From positions 66,900 through 130,899 of the forward strand of contig NZ_BMII01000003.1 of the NCBI RefSeq assembly GCF_014641855.1: 64,000 nt of DNA, written 5' to 3'. The position numbers and the translations under genes were made by a program. The notes beneath the pieces were generated by a model that saw only the letters and a list, made by a program, of their open reading frames with translations, did no database searches and was not told where the DNA came from. Origin of the DNA: Shewanella inventionis (lineage in GTDB: Bacteria; Pseudomonadota; Gammaproteobacteria; Enterobacterales; Shewanellaceae). Below, piece by piece: positions 56,099 through 64,000 of this stretch (position 1 is its first letter; every line of letters begins with the position of its first letter).

Positions 56099-57931
56099 TT
56101 AAACGTCTTCGTTAATTGTTAACCACTCGCCGTCGTCATCAAATGGCCAATCAATACCAAGCCATGATTTAAAAAAGGCTTTTTGTTTGCCAGTCACCTG
56201 CTCTAGTGGCTTAATGGCTAATGTTCCTTTGGGCTGCTCGCCTAACACCATAGTCACTTCTTTTAAGCGATCATTACTAAAAACGGTTACCGAAATCTTA
56301 TCTCCTGGGGTAAAGTCATCAAAGCGTTTAGCAAAAGCATCAGCGGTTATTTTCAAACCATTGACAGCAACTAACTCATCACCAGCCGTTATCCCCGCGT
56401 TCCATGCTGGGCTGTTCTTAGCCACCGTCGCAAGCACTAAATCGGCATGCAAACCAGATAATCCCATACCCGTTTCAACCTGGATTTTGGGTTTGTCACC
56501 ATAAGTTGTGACCAAACCGGCTTGAGCCAATAAGTTATCAAAGTCTACACGAACAGGTTGCTCCACAAACTCCTGCCACCAAGCTTGATAATCTTTCCCT
56601 GTGAGGGTCGTTAAAATCTGTTGTACGTCGGCGACATTATAACCCATTGGAATTTTAAAATTCTGATATAAAGCCTTATGCACATCCCGATAAGAATGAC
56701 GTAAATCGCTGTCTTTGATCACGCTAAAATCTAATGCCATTGATGCAAGGTAGCCCTCAGAATAAATATTTACACTGTGGTTAATTGCATAATCCCCCCA
56801 GGTGCTGCTCCACTGGCCTAAACTTGCTTCAGCGACCGATTGCGTGTCTCGACCGGGATTATCTTGATTGAGCACAATACGTTGGCTTAAATCTTCAAAA
56901 AACTCTTTTGGAGTAATCACACCAGCTCGAAGTAACAACTGATTTTGAAAATAACTTGTCGAGCCTTCAGCAACCCACAGTAAATCACTCATGTTTTCAG
57001 ACTGATAATCATAAGGAACTAACCCTTGTGGACGATAAGACTTTACATTCCATGTATGAATAAACTCATGCGAGGCCGTGCTAATAAAGCGTAAATAATC
57101 TTTTCGTTCCCTAAAATTAAACCTTGGTAACTGAATCACGGTAGAATTAAGGTGCTCGGTAGCACCTGTGGCGCCGCTTGTGGCATGCACCATATAGACA
57201 TACCGTTCAAATGGATAATCATCCCAAATCATTGACGCCTGGCCACTAATTTTGCGCAAATCTATTAAAATTTGCTCCGTATCGTAATTACCCTCGCCCC
57301 AAAAAACGACCTCGTACTCACGTCCATCAGCGTCAAAACTAAAATGTTGATTAATGCCTGTCTCGATTGGCGAATCAAGCAATACATCATAGTTGGCTGC
57401 AATAAATGAATGAGGATGACGGCCTTTTTCCATACCAGAAAAACTCTTCCAGCCATTAGGCACTTTCATATCGACTGAAATAGGTTGTTGGCGAAATTCT
57501 GGGCTGTACATAAACACACCACTGGCATCTAAATAGGCATGGCTGTCATCAATATGGCGCAAACGATCAGCTAATTGATTAGCATGTAGCTGATATGTCA
57601 CGTTAACAGCGGTTGGTTCAGTTAAACTGATTGTCCACTCGCCACTGGCTGTTCGCTCCCAGGGTAATGCCCGCCCTTTAGCGTCAGTGGCCTCAAACAA
57701 CCTAACACCATCCGCAACGGGGAGTACTTGATATCGTCCTGTTCGCCACACAGGGAGGTTGACCTTAAATTGTGTAGCCTCTGTTTTAGGAAATGAAACG
57801 CTAACTTGCGCTAAATGATGAACAGGCTGATTGATATCAATATGGTAATCAACATCAGCCATCAACTGAGTCGAAAAACACATTGAAAAAAAGGCGCTTG
57901 AAATTAAAAAGGCAAGATTAGTAGGTTTCAC
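56099..57931 (-). CDS. M61-family metallopeptidase with PDZ domain
   Basis: This is a predicted periplasmic zinc aminopeptidase of the glycyl aminopeptidase (M61) family, 610 residues. A signal peptide is likely to end near QLMA, before DVDYHIDIN. An N-terminal beta domain (30-200) precedes the catalytic domain with HEFIHTWNVKSYRP, where H288, E289 and H292 form the HExxH site. LLWVAEGSTSYFQNQ supplies the third ligand. A PDZ domain lies at about 485-575 (GLHADLVLATVAKNSPAWNAGITAGDELVAVNG). The terminator is only 4 nt after the stop. Confidence 0.92.
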   Translation of the reverse strand: MKPTNLAFLISSAFFSMCFSTQLMADVDYHIDINQPVHHLAQVSVSFPKTEATQFKVNLPVWRTGRYQVLPVADGVRLFEATDAKGRALPWERTASGEWTISLTEPTAVNVTYQLHANQLADRLRHIDDSHAYLDASGVFMYSPEFRQQPISVDMKVPNGWKSFSGMEKGRHPHSFIAANYDVLLDSPIETGINQHFSFDADGREYEVVFWGEGNYDTEQILIDLRKISGQASMIWDDYPFERYVYMVHATSGATGATEHLNSTVIQLPRFNFRERKDYLRFISTASHEFIHTWNVKSYRPQGLVPYDYQSENMSDLLWVAEGSTSYFQNQLLLRAGVITPKEFFEDLSQRIVLNQDNPGRDTQSVAEASLGQWSSTWGDYAINHSVNIYSEGYLASMALDFSVIKDSDLRHSYRDVHKALYQNFKIPMGYNVADVQQILTTLTGKDYQAWWQEFVEQPVRVDFDNLLAQAGLVTTYGDKPKIQVETGMGLSGLHADLVLATVAKNSPAWNAGITAGDELVAVNGLKITADAFAKRFDDFTPGDKISVTVFSNDRLKEVTMVLGEQPKGTLAIKPLEQVTGKQKAFFKSWLGIDWPFDDDGEWLTINEDV

Positions 57932-58130
57932 TCTAGGTTCCTTCTGGTATGATTCGAGTTGTTTTTATTTTAAATTACGAACAATTATAACAAGCTACGC
58001 TTATTTACAAAGTGCCCATTAACGACTCATTACAAAAAGCATTAGAGAGTCGATAAACAAAATGGGATTTGTATACCGTTACCGCCCGAACAGCGTTAAT
58101 TTAAGAAACACATTAAAAGGTTTAATTGCT

Positions 58131-60287
58131 ATGCTGCGACTCGCTCAACTTATCATGATCATCTCATTATTTATCAGCGTTGCCGTTGCCGCAAAAGATC
58201 TTCAACAACAAGAAATTGAATTTAAAGAAGACCCAGGCAAACTGTTAGTTAAACTCTCAAAATCGACAGAGTTTCCACTGCATTTCACCAGTAAAGAAGA
58301 ATTTATCCAAGTCGCCAACGACCTAGGTTTTGAACCGGTTGAATTACAACGAGACTTAGAAGTACTCGCACGAGTCAACCTTGAAACCAATTTATCGTCC
58401 ACAACAAAATATGAAGATGCAAAATTGCTAATCGAGCAACTTGATTTAATTGCCAATACGGCTTTTGATCAAGCCATGGTGACTATGCTAAAAGCCAGGT
58501 TAAGAGGACGTGAAAATAAAGAGTATCAACCAATTGTTGCTCAATATATGGATGCATTAAACAGAATCAATACTGACATGAGCCCCCAGGCAACCTTGTT
58601 CAAATACATTCTCCACGAACACCTAGGTGGCCTTAATATGATGTTGCTGCAAAGTGCGCCAGCATTATCTCACTTCAATCGTTATCGAGAAATTGCTTAC
58701 CAATTGCACAATGACTATTTTATTGCAGAAGCCGAAACCGCGCTGGGTAAATACTATAATCGCAATGGTGATAAAGCCAAATCATTACAGCATTTTAGTG
58801 AAGCATTTAGATTAGCAAACAGTATTCATTATCCTCAATTAAAATCACAAACACTGATAAACCTTGCCCGCACATATCGTGACTTAGAACAATGGGATGA
58901 CGCGTTAAAATATGCCCATGAAGCGGCCGAAATCCAGCAGGAATTAGGATTAGACACCTACCTAGCAGAAACCTTAAACGTGATAGCTATGGTGTACGAA
59001 GGGCAAGAAAATTGGAACAAAGCCGTTGATTATTATTTAAATGCACAACAAGTTAACGAGCGTGTAGGCAACATTATTGCCGTTGGTATCAATTTTCATA
59101 ATCTGGGGGGGATCTATTCAAAACTGAACAACATTCCTTCTGCGCTCAATGCATTACAAGGGGCAAACGAGATTTTTCGCTCATTAAAAACCCACCATTA
59201 TCTGGTTCATAATGAATTACTCTTTACCAAAATTTATCTAGAGCAAGGTAAATGGGCGGAAACCATAGATCACGCCAACAAAACCTTAGAGCTTGCTAAA
59301 AAACTTAAACAAACAGACATAGAAATTGAAACTCTGGGTTATTTGTCTACCGCTTACCGAAAAACCAATGACCTCAACGCGGCAATTAATAGTGTTGATG
59401 CGATCATTGCACTAACAAAAGACAACGAAGATACCCCAAAAGAATCAGATAATTATTCTGAATTCACTCAACAAAAGCTCAAATTTGAATTAACACTTGT
59501 CAATAACAAACTCGAACAACAAGTTAGTAAAAACAAACATAATCAATTGGTGATGATTTTATTGGGGCTAATGCTCGCGTTTACGCTAGCCATTATCATA
59601 TTCATTTGGCGTAAATTAGTCTTAAAGAAAAAATTACACCTTGAGTCAACGGCCTTAAATCGTATCGAGCCCATCAGCCAAACGCCAGGATACAGAGCGT
59701 TTATTGAAACATTAGAGTCAATGGATCCGACACAGCCTAAAACACTGGCATTGATTAACATCAATGAGCTTAACAATATTGATATACAGCTGGGCCTCAC
59801 CGAAGCTCAAACCTTGATGCAACAGCTGACAACACAAATGAGCCAAAATTTAGATACAGAAGTCTTTATAATCCGCTCGGGTTTGTTTGCCTGTTATTTT
59901 AATCAACAGCATGACGCTGAATATATTTATGATGCAGTAGTAAAATGTCTTGAAAAATTAAAGACAATAAAAACAGCTATTCCACATTTTGCCAATTTAC
60001 ACGATGCCCACCAGGCTAGCATTGGCCACATCAACCTACCGCTATTGGCTAATCCAGATGTTAATATCAGTGCTCAGTTGCATTTTGAAACATTACAGTA
60101 CGCATTAGCGGCGGCAATCGGCATTAACGAAAAACCCAATTATGTGTCATTAAGGCCACTTAATTTTGCACCCGCAGCTATTTTTATGCCGCCGTTATAT
60201 TTAAACCTGACTCAAGCATTAAATAGAGGCATTATTCGTGCGGAGAGTAATCGTAATACCTTAGATATCAATTGGCCAAAATGCTAA
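58131..60287 (+). CDS. TPR membrane protein with degenerate GGDEF-like domain
   Basis: This is a predicted signalling protein of 718 residues from the ATG at 58131, where AAGG is 10 nt upstream; an ATG at 58062 would add 23 residues ahead of the signal peptide. The signal peptide (LIMIISLFISVAVAA) is followed by a periplasmic TPR array, clear in EAETALGKYYNRNGDKAKSLQHFSEAF, LARTYRDLEQWDDALKYAHEAAE and LAETLNVIAMVYEGQENWNKAVDYY. After a transmembrane helix (LVMILLGLMLAFTLAIIIFIW) the cytoplasmic part looks like a GGDEF fold (LALININELNNIDIQLG) but lacks the GGDEF signature. Probably a receptor without cyclase activity. Confidence 0.8.
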   Translation: MLRLAQLIMIISLFISVAVAAKDLQQQEIEFKEDPGKLLVKLSKSTEFPLHFTSKEEFIQVANDLGFEPVELQRDLEVLARVNLETNLSSTTKYEDAKLLIEQLDLIANTAFDQAMVTMLKARLRGRENKEYQPIVAQYMDALNRINTDMSPQATLFKYILHEHLGGLNMMLLQSAPALSHFNRYREIAYQLHNDYFIAEAETALGKYYNRNGDKAKSLQHFSEAFRLANSIHYPQLKSQTLINLARTYRDLEQWDDALKYAHEAAEIQQELGLDTYLAETLNVIAMVYEGQENWNKAVDYYLNAQQVNERVGNIIAVGINFHNLGGIYSKLNNIPSALNALQGANEIFRSLKTHHYLVHNELLFTKIYLEQGKWAETIDHANKTLELAKKLKQTDIEIETLGYLSTAYRKTNDLNAAINSVDAIIALTKDNEDTPKESDNYSEFTQQKLKFELTLVNNKLEQQVSKNKHNQLVMILLGLMLAFTLAIIIFIWRKLVLKKKLHLESTALNRIEPISQTPGYRAFIETLESMDPTQPKTLALININELNNIDIQLGLTEAQTLMQQLTTQMSQNLDTEVFIIRSGLFACYFNQQHDAEYIYDAVVKCLEKLKTIKTAIPHFANLHDAHQASIGHINLPLLANPDVNISAQLHFETLQYALAAAIGINEKPNYVSLRPLNFAPAAIFMPPLYLNLTQALNRGIIRAESNRNTLDINWPKC

Positions 60288-60464
60288 TTGATGAATAAAC
60301 TAGCAGTTATGACTGAAATATTCGACTTTCATCGCAATTCGATTTGTTGAACAACATTAATGCGATAACATCACTATACTAAACAGGTTACGAGTTCATC
60401 CTTACCACTTGGTTATGGCACGAGATAGTGAATAGCTATCAAAATAATAGTAGGCAATGCAATA

Positions 60465-62021
60465 ATGAAAGAGTCAGATACCGCAATTTCGCAAATAACC
60501 TTAATGAAGCAAAAGCTTCATGCGGCGAAGCTTGCTCTGGATGAAATAACCACAGATCGTAACGACAAATTAAAAACGCTGATCCAATTTATTAGCCACT
60601 TAAGCCTTGCTTGCAAAGGCCAAAATATCGAACTCGACAACAAATTAGCTAAGTTACGTCATCATATGCATAACTTTGAGCAAATTGATGACGCATTGCC
60701 AGAATTAATCGATATTGAACGTTTACTAAAAGCGCAATATAGCCACACCATGAGCCGCCTTGAAGACAGCCGATTAGGCCTAACAAGAGTAATTCGTCAA
60801 ATACAGCGCATTAATTCAGCACCAGACAAACTCAAAAAAGAAATCACCTACTTTAAACAAGATCTGGGCAAACCTTTTCATACCGTTTGGGAATACATTC
60901 CTAAGGTTGAAAAACTTATCTTTTTTTATGAAGAAATTTTAAAACAAGAAATTTCAGGTGCCGATCATTACGATATCTTGCCTCAACACATACAATTGGC
61001 CAGAGAATTAGCGGCAAAAATTGCTGAAGTTGAGTTCAGAAAAGATCAACGAGATCAAATACTCGTCATCAAAGAAGTATTGTTAGGTGACATTAATGTT
61101 GATGGTTTACTTGAGGCCTACCAAACTATTTTGAGTTTACTGCTCGACAATATCGCCCGAGAAAAAACCGCCTCACAAGACTTTTTATTTGCGTTAAATG
61201 ATGCACTCACTATTGTTAGAGATGTTGTGAACAACACCTACAATAACAGCCAACGCAGCGAACAATTAAAAGGCCAATTAAACAAAGAGATAAACCTGCG
61301 CGTCAATAATGCTGACGCCATAGTGGTCGATATCGATAATATTACAGAACTTAAAACTCAACTTACGGTGCAATTATCTTCGCTTCGAGATGCACTCTCT
61401 CGCAAAGAAGCACTTGAACAACGCGAGCAGGCAATCCTTCGTAAGTCCATTGACTCAATGCGCAAAGAGCTAAACGCAATGAGTAACGAAGCCAATACCT
61501 ACAAAGAAAAACTATTTGAGCACCAAAAACTTAACTTGCTAGACCCATTAACTCAACTGTCTAACCGCACAGCGCTAGAAGATAGAATGGAGCAAGAATA
61601 TCGCAATCATATGCGCTATAAAACACCATTATGGATTGCCATAACAGATATAGATCATTTTAAATCCATTAACGATAATTTTGGTCACAGCACCGGTGAT
61701 AAAACATTACAAGTTATCGCAATGGCACTTAAAAACTCATTACGAGACAGCGAGTTTGTTGCAAGGTATGGTGGAGAAGAGTTTGTTTTACTCTTGCCCG
61801 ACATTACCGATGAGCACATCTCACTCATGCTTAATCGTGTAAGAGAAAAAATCAAAAATATTCCGTTTAAGTTTAAAAATCAGAGAATTACAGTTACATT
61901 ATCTATAGGTGCTGCTCAAGTAATGGAAAATGAGACGCTCGAAGAGGCATTCGAACGAGCCGACGCAGCATTATACCAAGCAAAAAACAACGGCAGAGAC
62001 CGAGTCGTTATTGATATCTAA
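60465..62021 (+). CDS. Diguanylate cyclase with coiled-coil sensor region
   Basis: This enzyme makes cyclic di-GMP from two GTP. The 518-residue protein has no transmembrane segment. Residues 1-345 are mostly helical and coiled-coil of unknown sensing role, ending in [17 protein letters not shown]. The GGDEF domain (about 350-518) has [32 protein letters not shown] and the catalytic GGEEF at 436-440. The inhibitory I-site region reads RDSE rather than RxxD, so product inhibition may be weak. It is 177 bp downstream of the TPR/GGDEF-like gene. Confidence 0.92.
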   Translation: MKESDTAISQITLMKQKLHAAKLALDEITTDRNDKLKTLIQFISHLSLACKGQNIELDNKLAKLRHHMHNFEQIDDALPELIDIERLLKAQYSHTMSRLEDSRLGLTRVIRQIQRINSAPDKLKKEITYFKQDLGKPFHTVWEYIPKVEKLIFFYEEILKQEISGADHYDILPQHIQLARELAAKIAEVEFRKDQRDQILVIKEVLLGDINVDGLLEAYQTILSLLLDNIAREKTASQDFLFALNDALTIVRDVVNNTYNNSQRSEQLKGQLNKEINLRVNNADAIVVDIDNITELKTQLTVQLSSLRDALSRKEALEQREQAILRKSIDSMRKELNAMSNEANTYKEKLFEHQKLNLLDPLTQLSNRTALEDRMEQEYRNHMRYKTPLWIAITDIDHFKSINDNFGHSTGDKTLQVIAMALKNSLRDSEFVARYGGEEFVLLLPDITDEHISLMLNRVREKIKNIPFKFKNQRITVTLSIGAAQVMENETLEEAFERADAALYQAKNNGRDRVVIDI

Positions 62022-62083
62022 TCCACTGCGTAAGCAATGCTTTTGGACTTGATATCACACACTCGAGTCCAAAGGAGTTGCTT

Positions 62084-63448
62084 ATGATAGTAAAAATTAG
62101 CCCACGCGGTAGCCTAGATCAACTTTCTCAATTAGAAGTCGAACGCCTAAGACAAGGCGCAAAAAGTGACCTTTATCAGCTTTATCGAAACTGCTCGCTG
62201 GCCGTATTAGCCTCCGGCTTAATTAGCGATAGCTCCGAAGAATTATTTGCTCGTTATGAGTCTTTTAATATCAATATTCTTCAGCGTGAGCGTGGCATTC
62301 AAATCGAACTCATCAATCCACCAACTCAGGCCTTTGTCGATGGTGAAATCATTGTCGGTATTCAAGAGCACTTATTTGCGGTACTTAGAGACATTATTTA
62401 CATCAGTAATAAATATGAAAACCTAAAGCACATCGATTTTACCAATGCTAATCACATTACCAATGTTGTGTTTGATATTTTACGCAATGCTCAGGCCATC
62501 TCACCAATGAAAGACCCCAATGTTGTCGTTTGTTGGGGCGGCCACAGTATTAATCCTGTCGAGTATCAATACACACGAGATGTTGGCTATCAGTTAGGGC
62601 TTAGAGGTGTTGATATTTGCACTGGTTGTGGCCCTGGAGCCATGGAGGGCCCCATGAAAGGCGCCACCATAGGCCATGCAAAACAACGAGTCTTAAATGC
62701 ACGATACATTGGCTTAACAGAGCCTAGTATTATCGCCGCAGAGCCGCCCAATCAAATTGTCAATGAGCTGGTTATTTTACCCGATATAGAAAAACGTCTA
62801 GAAGCGTTTGTTCGCATAGGCCACGGTATTGTGATTTTCCCTGGTGGTGCAGGTACAGCAGAAGAGCTACTGTATTTATTAGGTATTTTGCTTCATAAAG
62901 ACAACAGTCACACACCGTTCCCGTTGGTGTTAACCGGCCCAGCTGAAAGTGCCGAGTACTTTACTGAAATAGATGCCTTTATCGGTGCAACACTTGGTGA
63001 ACAGGCCCAAAGTAAATATCAAATCGTCATTGCCAATCCTGAAAAAGTCGGCCAAATCATGAAACAAGGCATGAGTGAGGTAAAAAGTTACCGTAAAAAC
63101 AAAGGTGACGCCTACCAGTACCAATGGTCACTCAAAATTGAACCAGAATTTCAATTACCCTTTGATCCAACCCATGAAATTATGGCAAATTTAAACTTAT
63201 ACTTTCAGGATAACAAAGCAGAACTTGCCGCTAATTTACGTAAGGCATTTTCGGGCATAGTTGCAGGTAATGTAAAAAGTGACACCATTAAACTTATCCA
63301 GCAACATGGACCTTTTAACATCCAAGGCGATGAGCAATTGATGCACATGATGGATAAAGTGTTAACGGCATTTGTTAAGCAACAACGGATGAAATTACCA
63401 GGTAGCGCATATGTGCCCTGCTACAACATAATAAAAAACAATGAATAA
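62084..63448 (+). CDS. ppnN: Pyrimidine/purine nucleotide 5'-monophosphate nucleosidase PpnN
   Basis: PpnN (YgdH) splits nucleoside monophosphates into base and ribose-5-phosphate and in E. coli is activated by (p)ppGpp. From the ATG at 62084, with AAAGGAG 6 nt upstream, it has 454 residues, as in E. coli. The LOG-type core contains [44 protein letters not shown] and [19 protein letters not shown]- and C-terminal regulatory domains flank the core. Its end overlaps xni by 8 nt. Confidence 0.94.
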   Translation: MIVKISPRGSLDQLSQLEVERLRQGAKSDLYQLYRNCSLAVLASGLISDSSEELFARYESFNINILQRERGIQIELINPPTQAFVDGEIIVGIQEHLFAVLRDIIYISNKYENLKHIDFTNANHITNVVFDILRNAQAISPMKDPNVVVCWGGHSINPVEYQYTRDVGYQLGLRGVDICTGCGPGAMEGPMKGATIGHAKQRVLNARYIGLTEPSIIAAEPPNQIVNELVILPDIEKRLEAFVRIGHGIVIFPGGAGTAEELLYLLGILLHKDNSHTPFPLVLTGPAESAEYFTEIDAFIGATLGEQAQSKYQIVIANPEKVGQIMKQGMSEVKSYRKNKGDAYQYQWSLKIEPEFQLPFDPTHEIMANLNLYFQDNKAELAANLRKAFSGIVAGNVKSDTIKLIQQHGPFNIQGDEQLMHMMDKVLTAFVKQQRMKLPGSAYVPCYNIIKNNE

Positions 63449-64000
63449 ACTGCTGATAATTGATGGATTAAACCTAGTTCGCCGTATTCATGCGGCGCTG
63501 CCAGACGAAAACGACATAACAAGCGTGCAGCAACGCACGCTAGCTGCGTCACAAAAAATGTTACTTCAGCATCAACCAACCCACGTTATCGTAGTGTGGG
63601 ATGGCAATCAGACCTCTTGGCGCAAAGTACTGTATCAAGACTATAAAAAAGGCCGTAAACCTATGCCCCCGGCATTAAGTGAGGGGCTGGCGCAAATTAA
63701 AGCCACATTAGCAACCAATGACATTCATTCTTTTGATGCGCAATCAGAAGCAGACGATGTGATCGCCACTATCGCCACAAAAGTGATTAACAATCAAGGT
63801 GAAGTCGTCATTGTGTCAACTGACAAAGGGTTTAGCCAATTACCAAGTAAAAACCTGACATTGTGGGATCACTTTAACCAACAAACATTCGATATTCACC
63901 AATATGAGAAAAAACTGGGTGTTGAGCAATACCAACTCCTCGATTTTATTGCACTAGCGGGCGACAGTGGCAACAAAATCCCAGGCATTGCCGGTATTGG
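63441..64000 (+). CDS. xni: Flap endonuclease Xni, partial (runs off the window)
   Basis: This is a 5' nuclease-fold protein (YgdG/ExoIX) that cleaves flap DNA. The frame opens with [17 protein letters not shown] at 63441, inside the end of ppnN, and continues to the window end (187 codons present). Conserved acidic motifs include [39 protein letters not shown] and [17 protein letters not shown], the helix-hairpin-helix start. About two thirds of the gene is present. Association with ppnN resembles the ygdH/xni region of E. coli. Confidence 0.9.
   Translation, partial: MNKLLIIDGLNLVRRIHAALPDENDITSVQQRTLAASQKMLLQHQPTHVIVVWDGNQTSWRKVLYQDYKKGRKPMPPALSEGLAQIKATLATNDIHSFDAQSEADDVIATIATKVINNQGEVVIVSTDKGFSQLPSKNLTLWDHFNQQTFDIHQYEKKLGVEQYQLLDFIALAGDSGNKIPGIAGI

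Overview
The window looks like a chromosomal segment of a Shewanella-type marine gammaproteobacterium. Evidence for this is a low G+C composition, a LiuR-controlled leucine/isoleucine degradation cluster (liuRABCDE plus CoA-transferase genes), menA, a dctPQM-dctBD uptake locus, and gene neighbourhoods shared with E. coli (ybaY-tesB, rcsF-trmO-proS, phoBR, ppnN-xni). The genus is inferred from gene content; no database search was possible. No phage, insertion sequence or CRISPR array was seen.

Layout. 1-310: tRNA-Glu and tRNA-Ala with a terminator. 437-7226: a C4-dicarboxylate TRAP transporter (dctPQM) behind a sigma-54 promoter with two upstream activator-like repeats, then its two-component system dctBD. 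7246-13488: an MFS exporter, a YbaY-like lipoprotein, tesB, menA, an HTH regulator and aspartase. 13577-17275: gnd and a propionyl/acetyl-CoA synthetase. 17590-26209: liuR, liuABCDE and the two CoA-transferase subunits, which take leucine to acetoacetyl-CoA and acetyl-CoA. 26276-31430: a UspE-like protein and a CPA2 antiporter sharing an FNR-type box, an acyl-CoA dehydrogenase with a LiuR-type box, and tdk. 31582-35415: an NhaC antiporter and etfBA, again with a LiuR-like box. 35851-41459: an H-NS-like protein, rcsF, trmO, an acyltransferase, proS and a patatin. 41630-45788: an NlpE-like lipoprotein, rfbACBD (dTDP-rhamnose) and a 53-residue small protein. 45936-47968: mgtE and a glutathione peroxidase. 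49673-54244: pstS, phoR, phoB with Pho boxes, and a general porin. 54568-64000: rdgC, a GST, an M61 peptidase, a TPR/degenerate-GGDEF protein, a diguanylate cyclase, ppnN and the start of xni, which runs off the end.

The most striking region is the 'empty' stretch 48072-49308. It holds four tandem small-RNA units. Each has its own sigma-E-type promoter (GAACTT or GAACTA, exactly 16 nt, then TCNNA), a shared core TTGTTCATCATC reminiscent of MicA, and an intrinsic terminator. The core is complementary to the ribosome-binding site and first three codons of the porin gene about 5 kb away (54236-54251). I infer a multi-copy sigma-E-dependent sRNA array that represses an outer-membrane porin. A ten-unit heptanucleotide repeat lies between the first and second copies.

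Together the genes cover carbon uptake, branched-chain amino-acid and acyl-CoA oxidation feeding ETF, phosphate control and envelope homeostasis (sigma-E sRNAs, RcsF, an NlpE-like protein, a porin).
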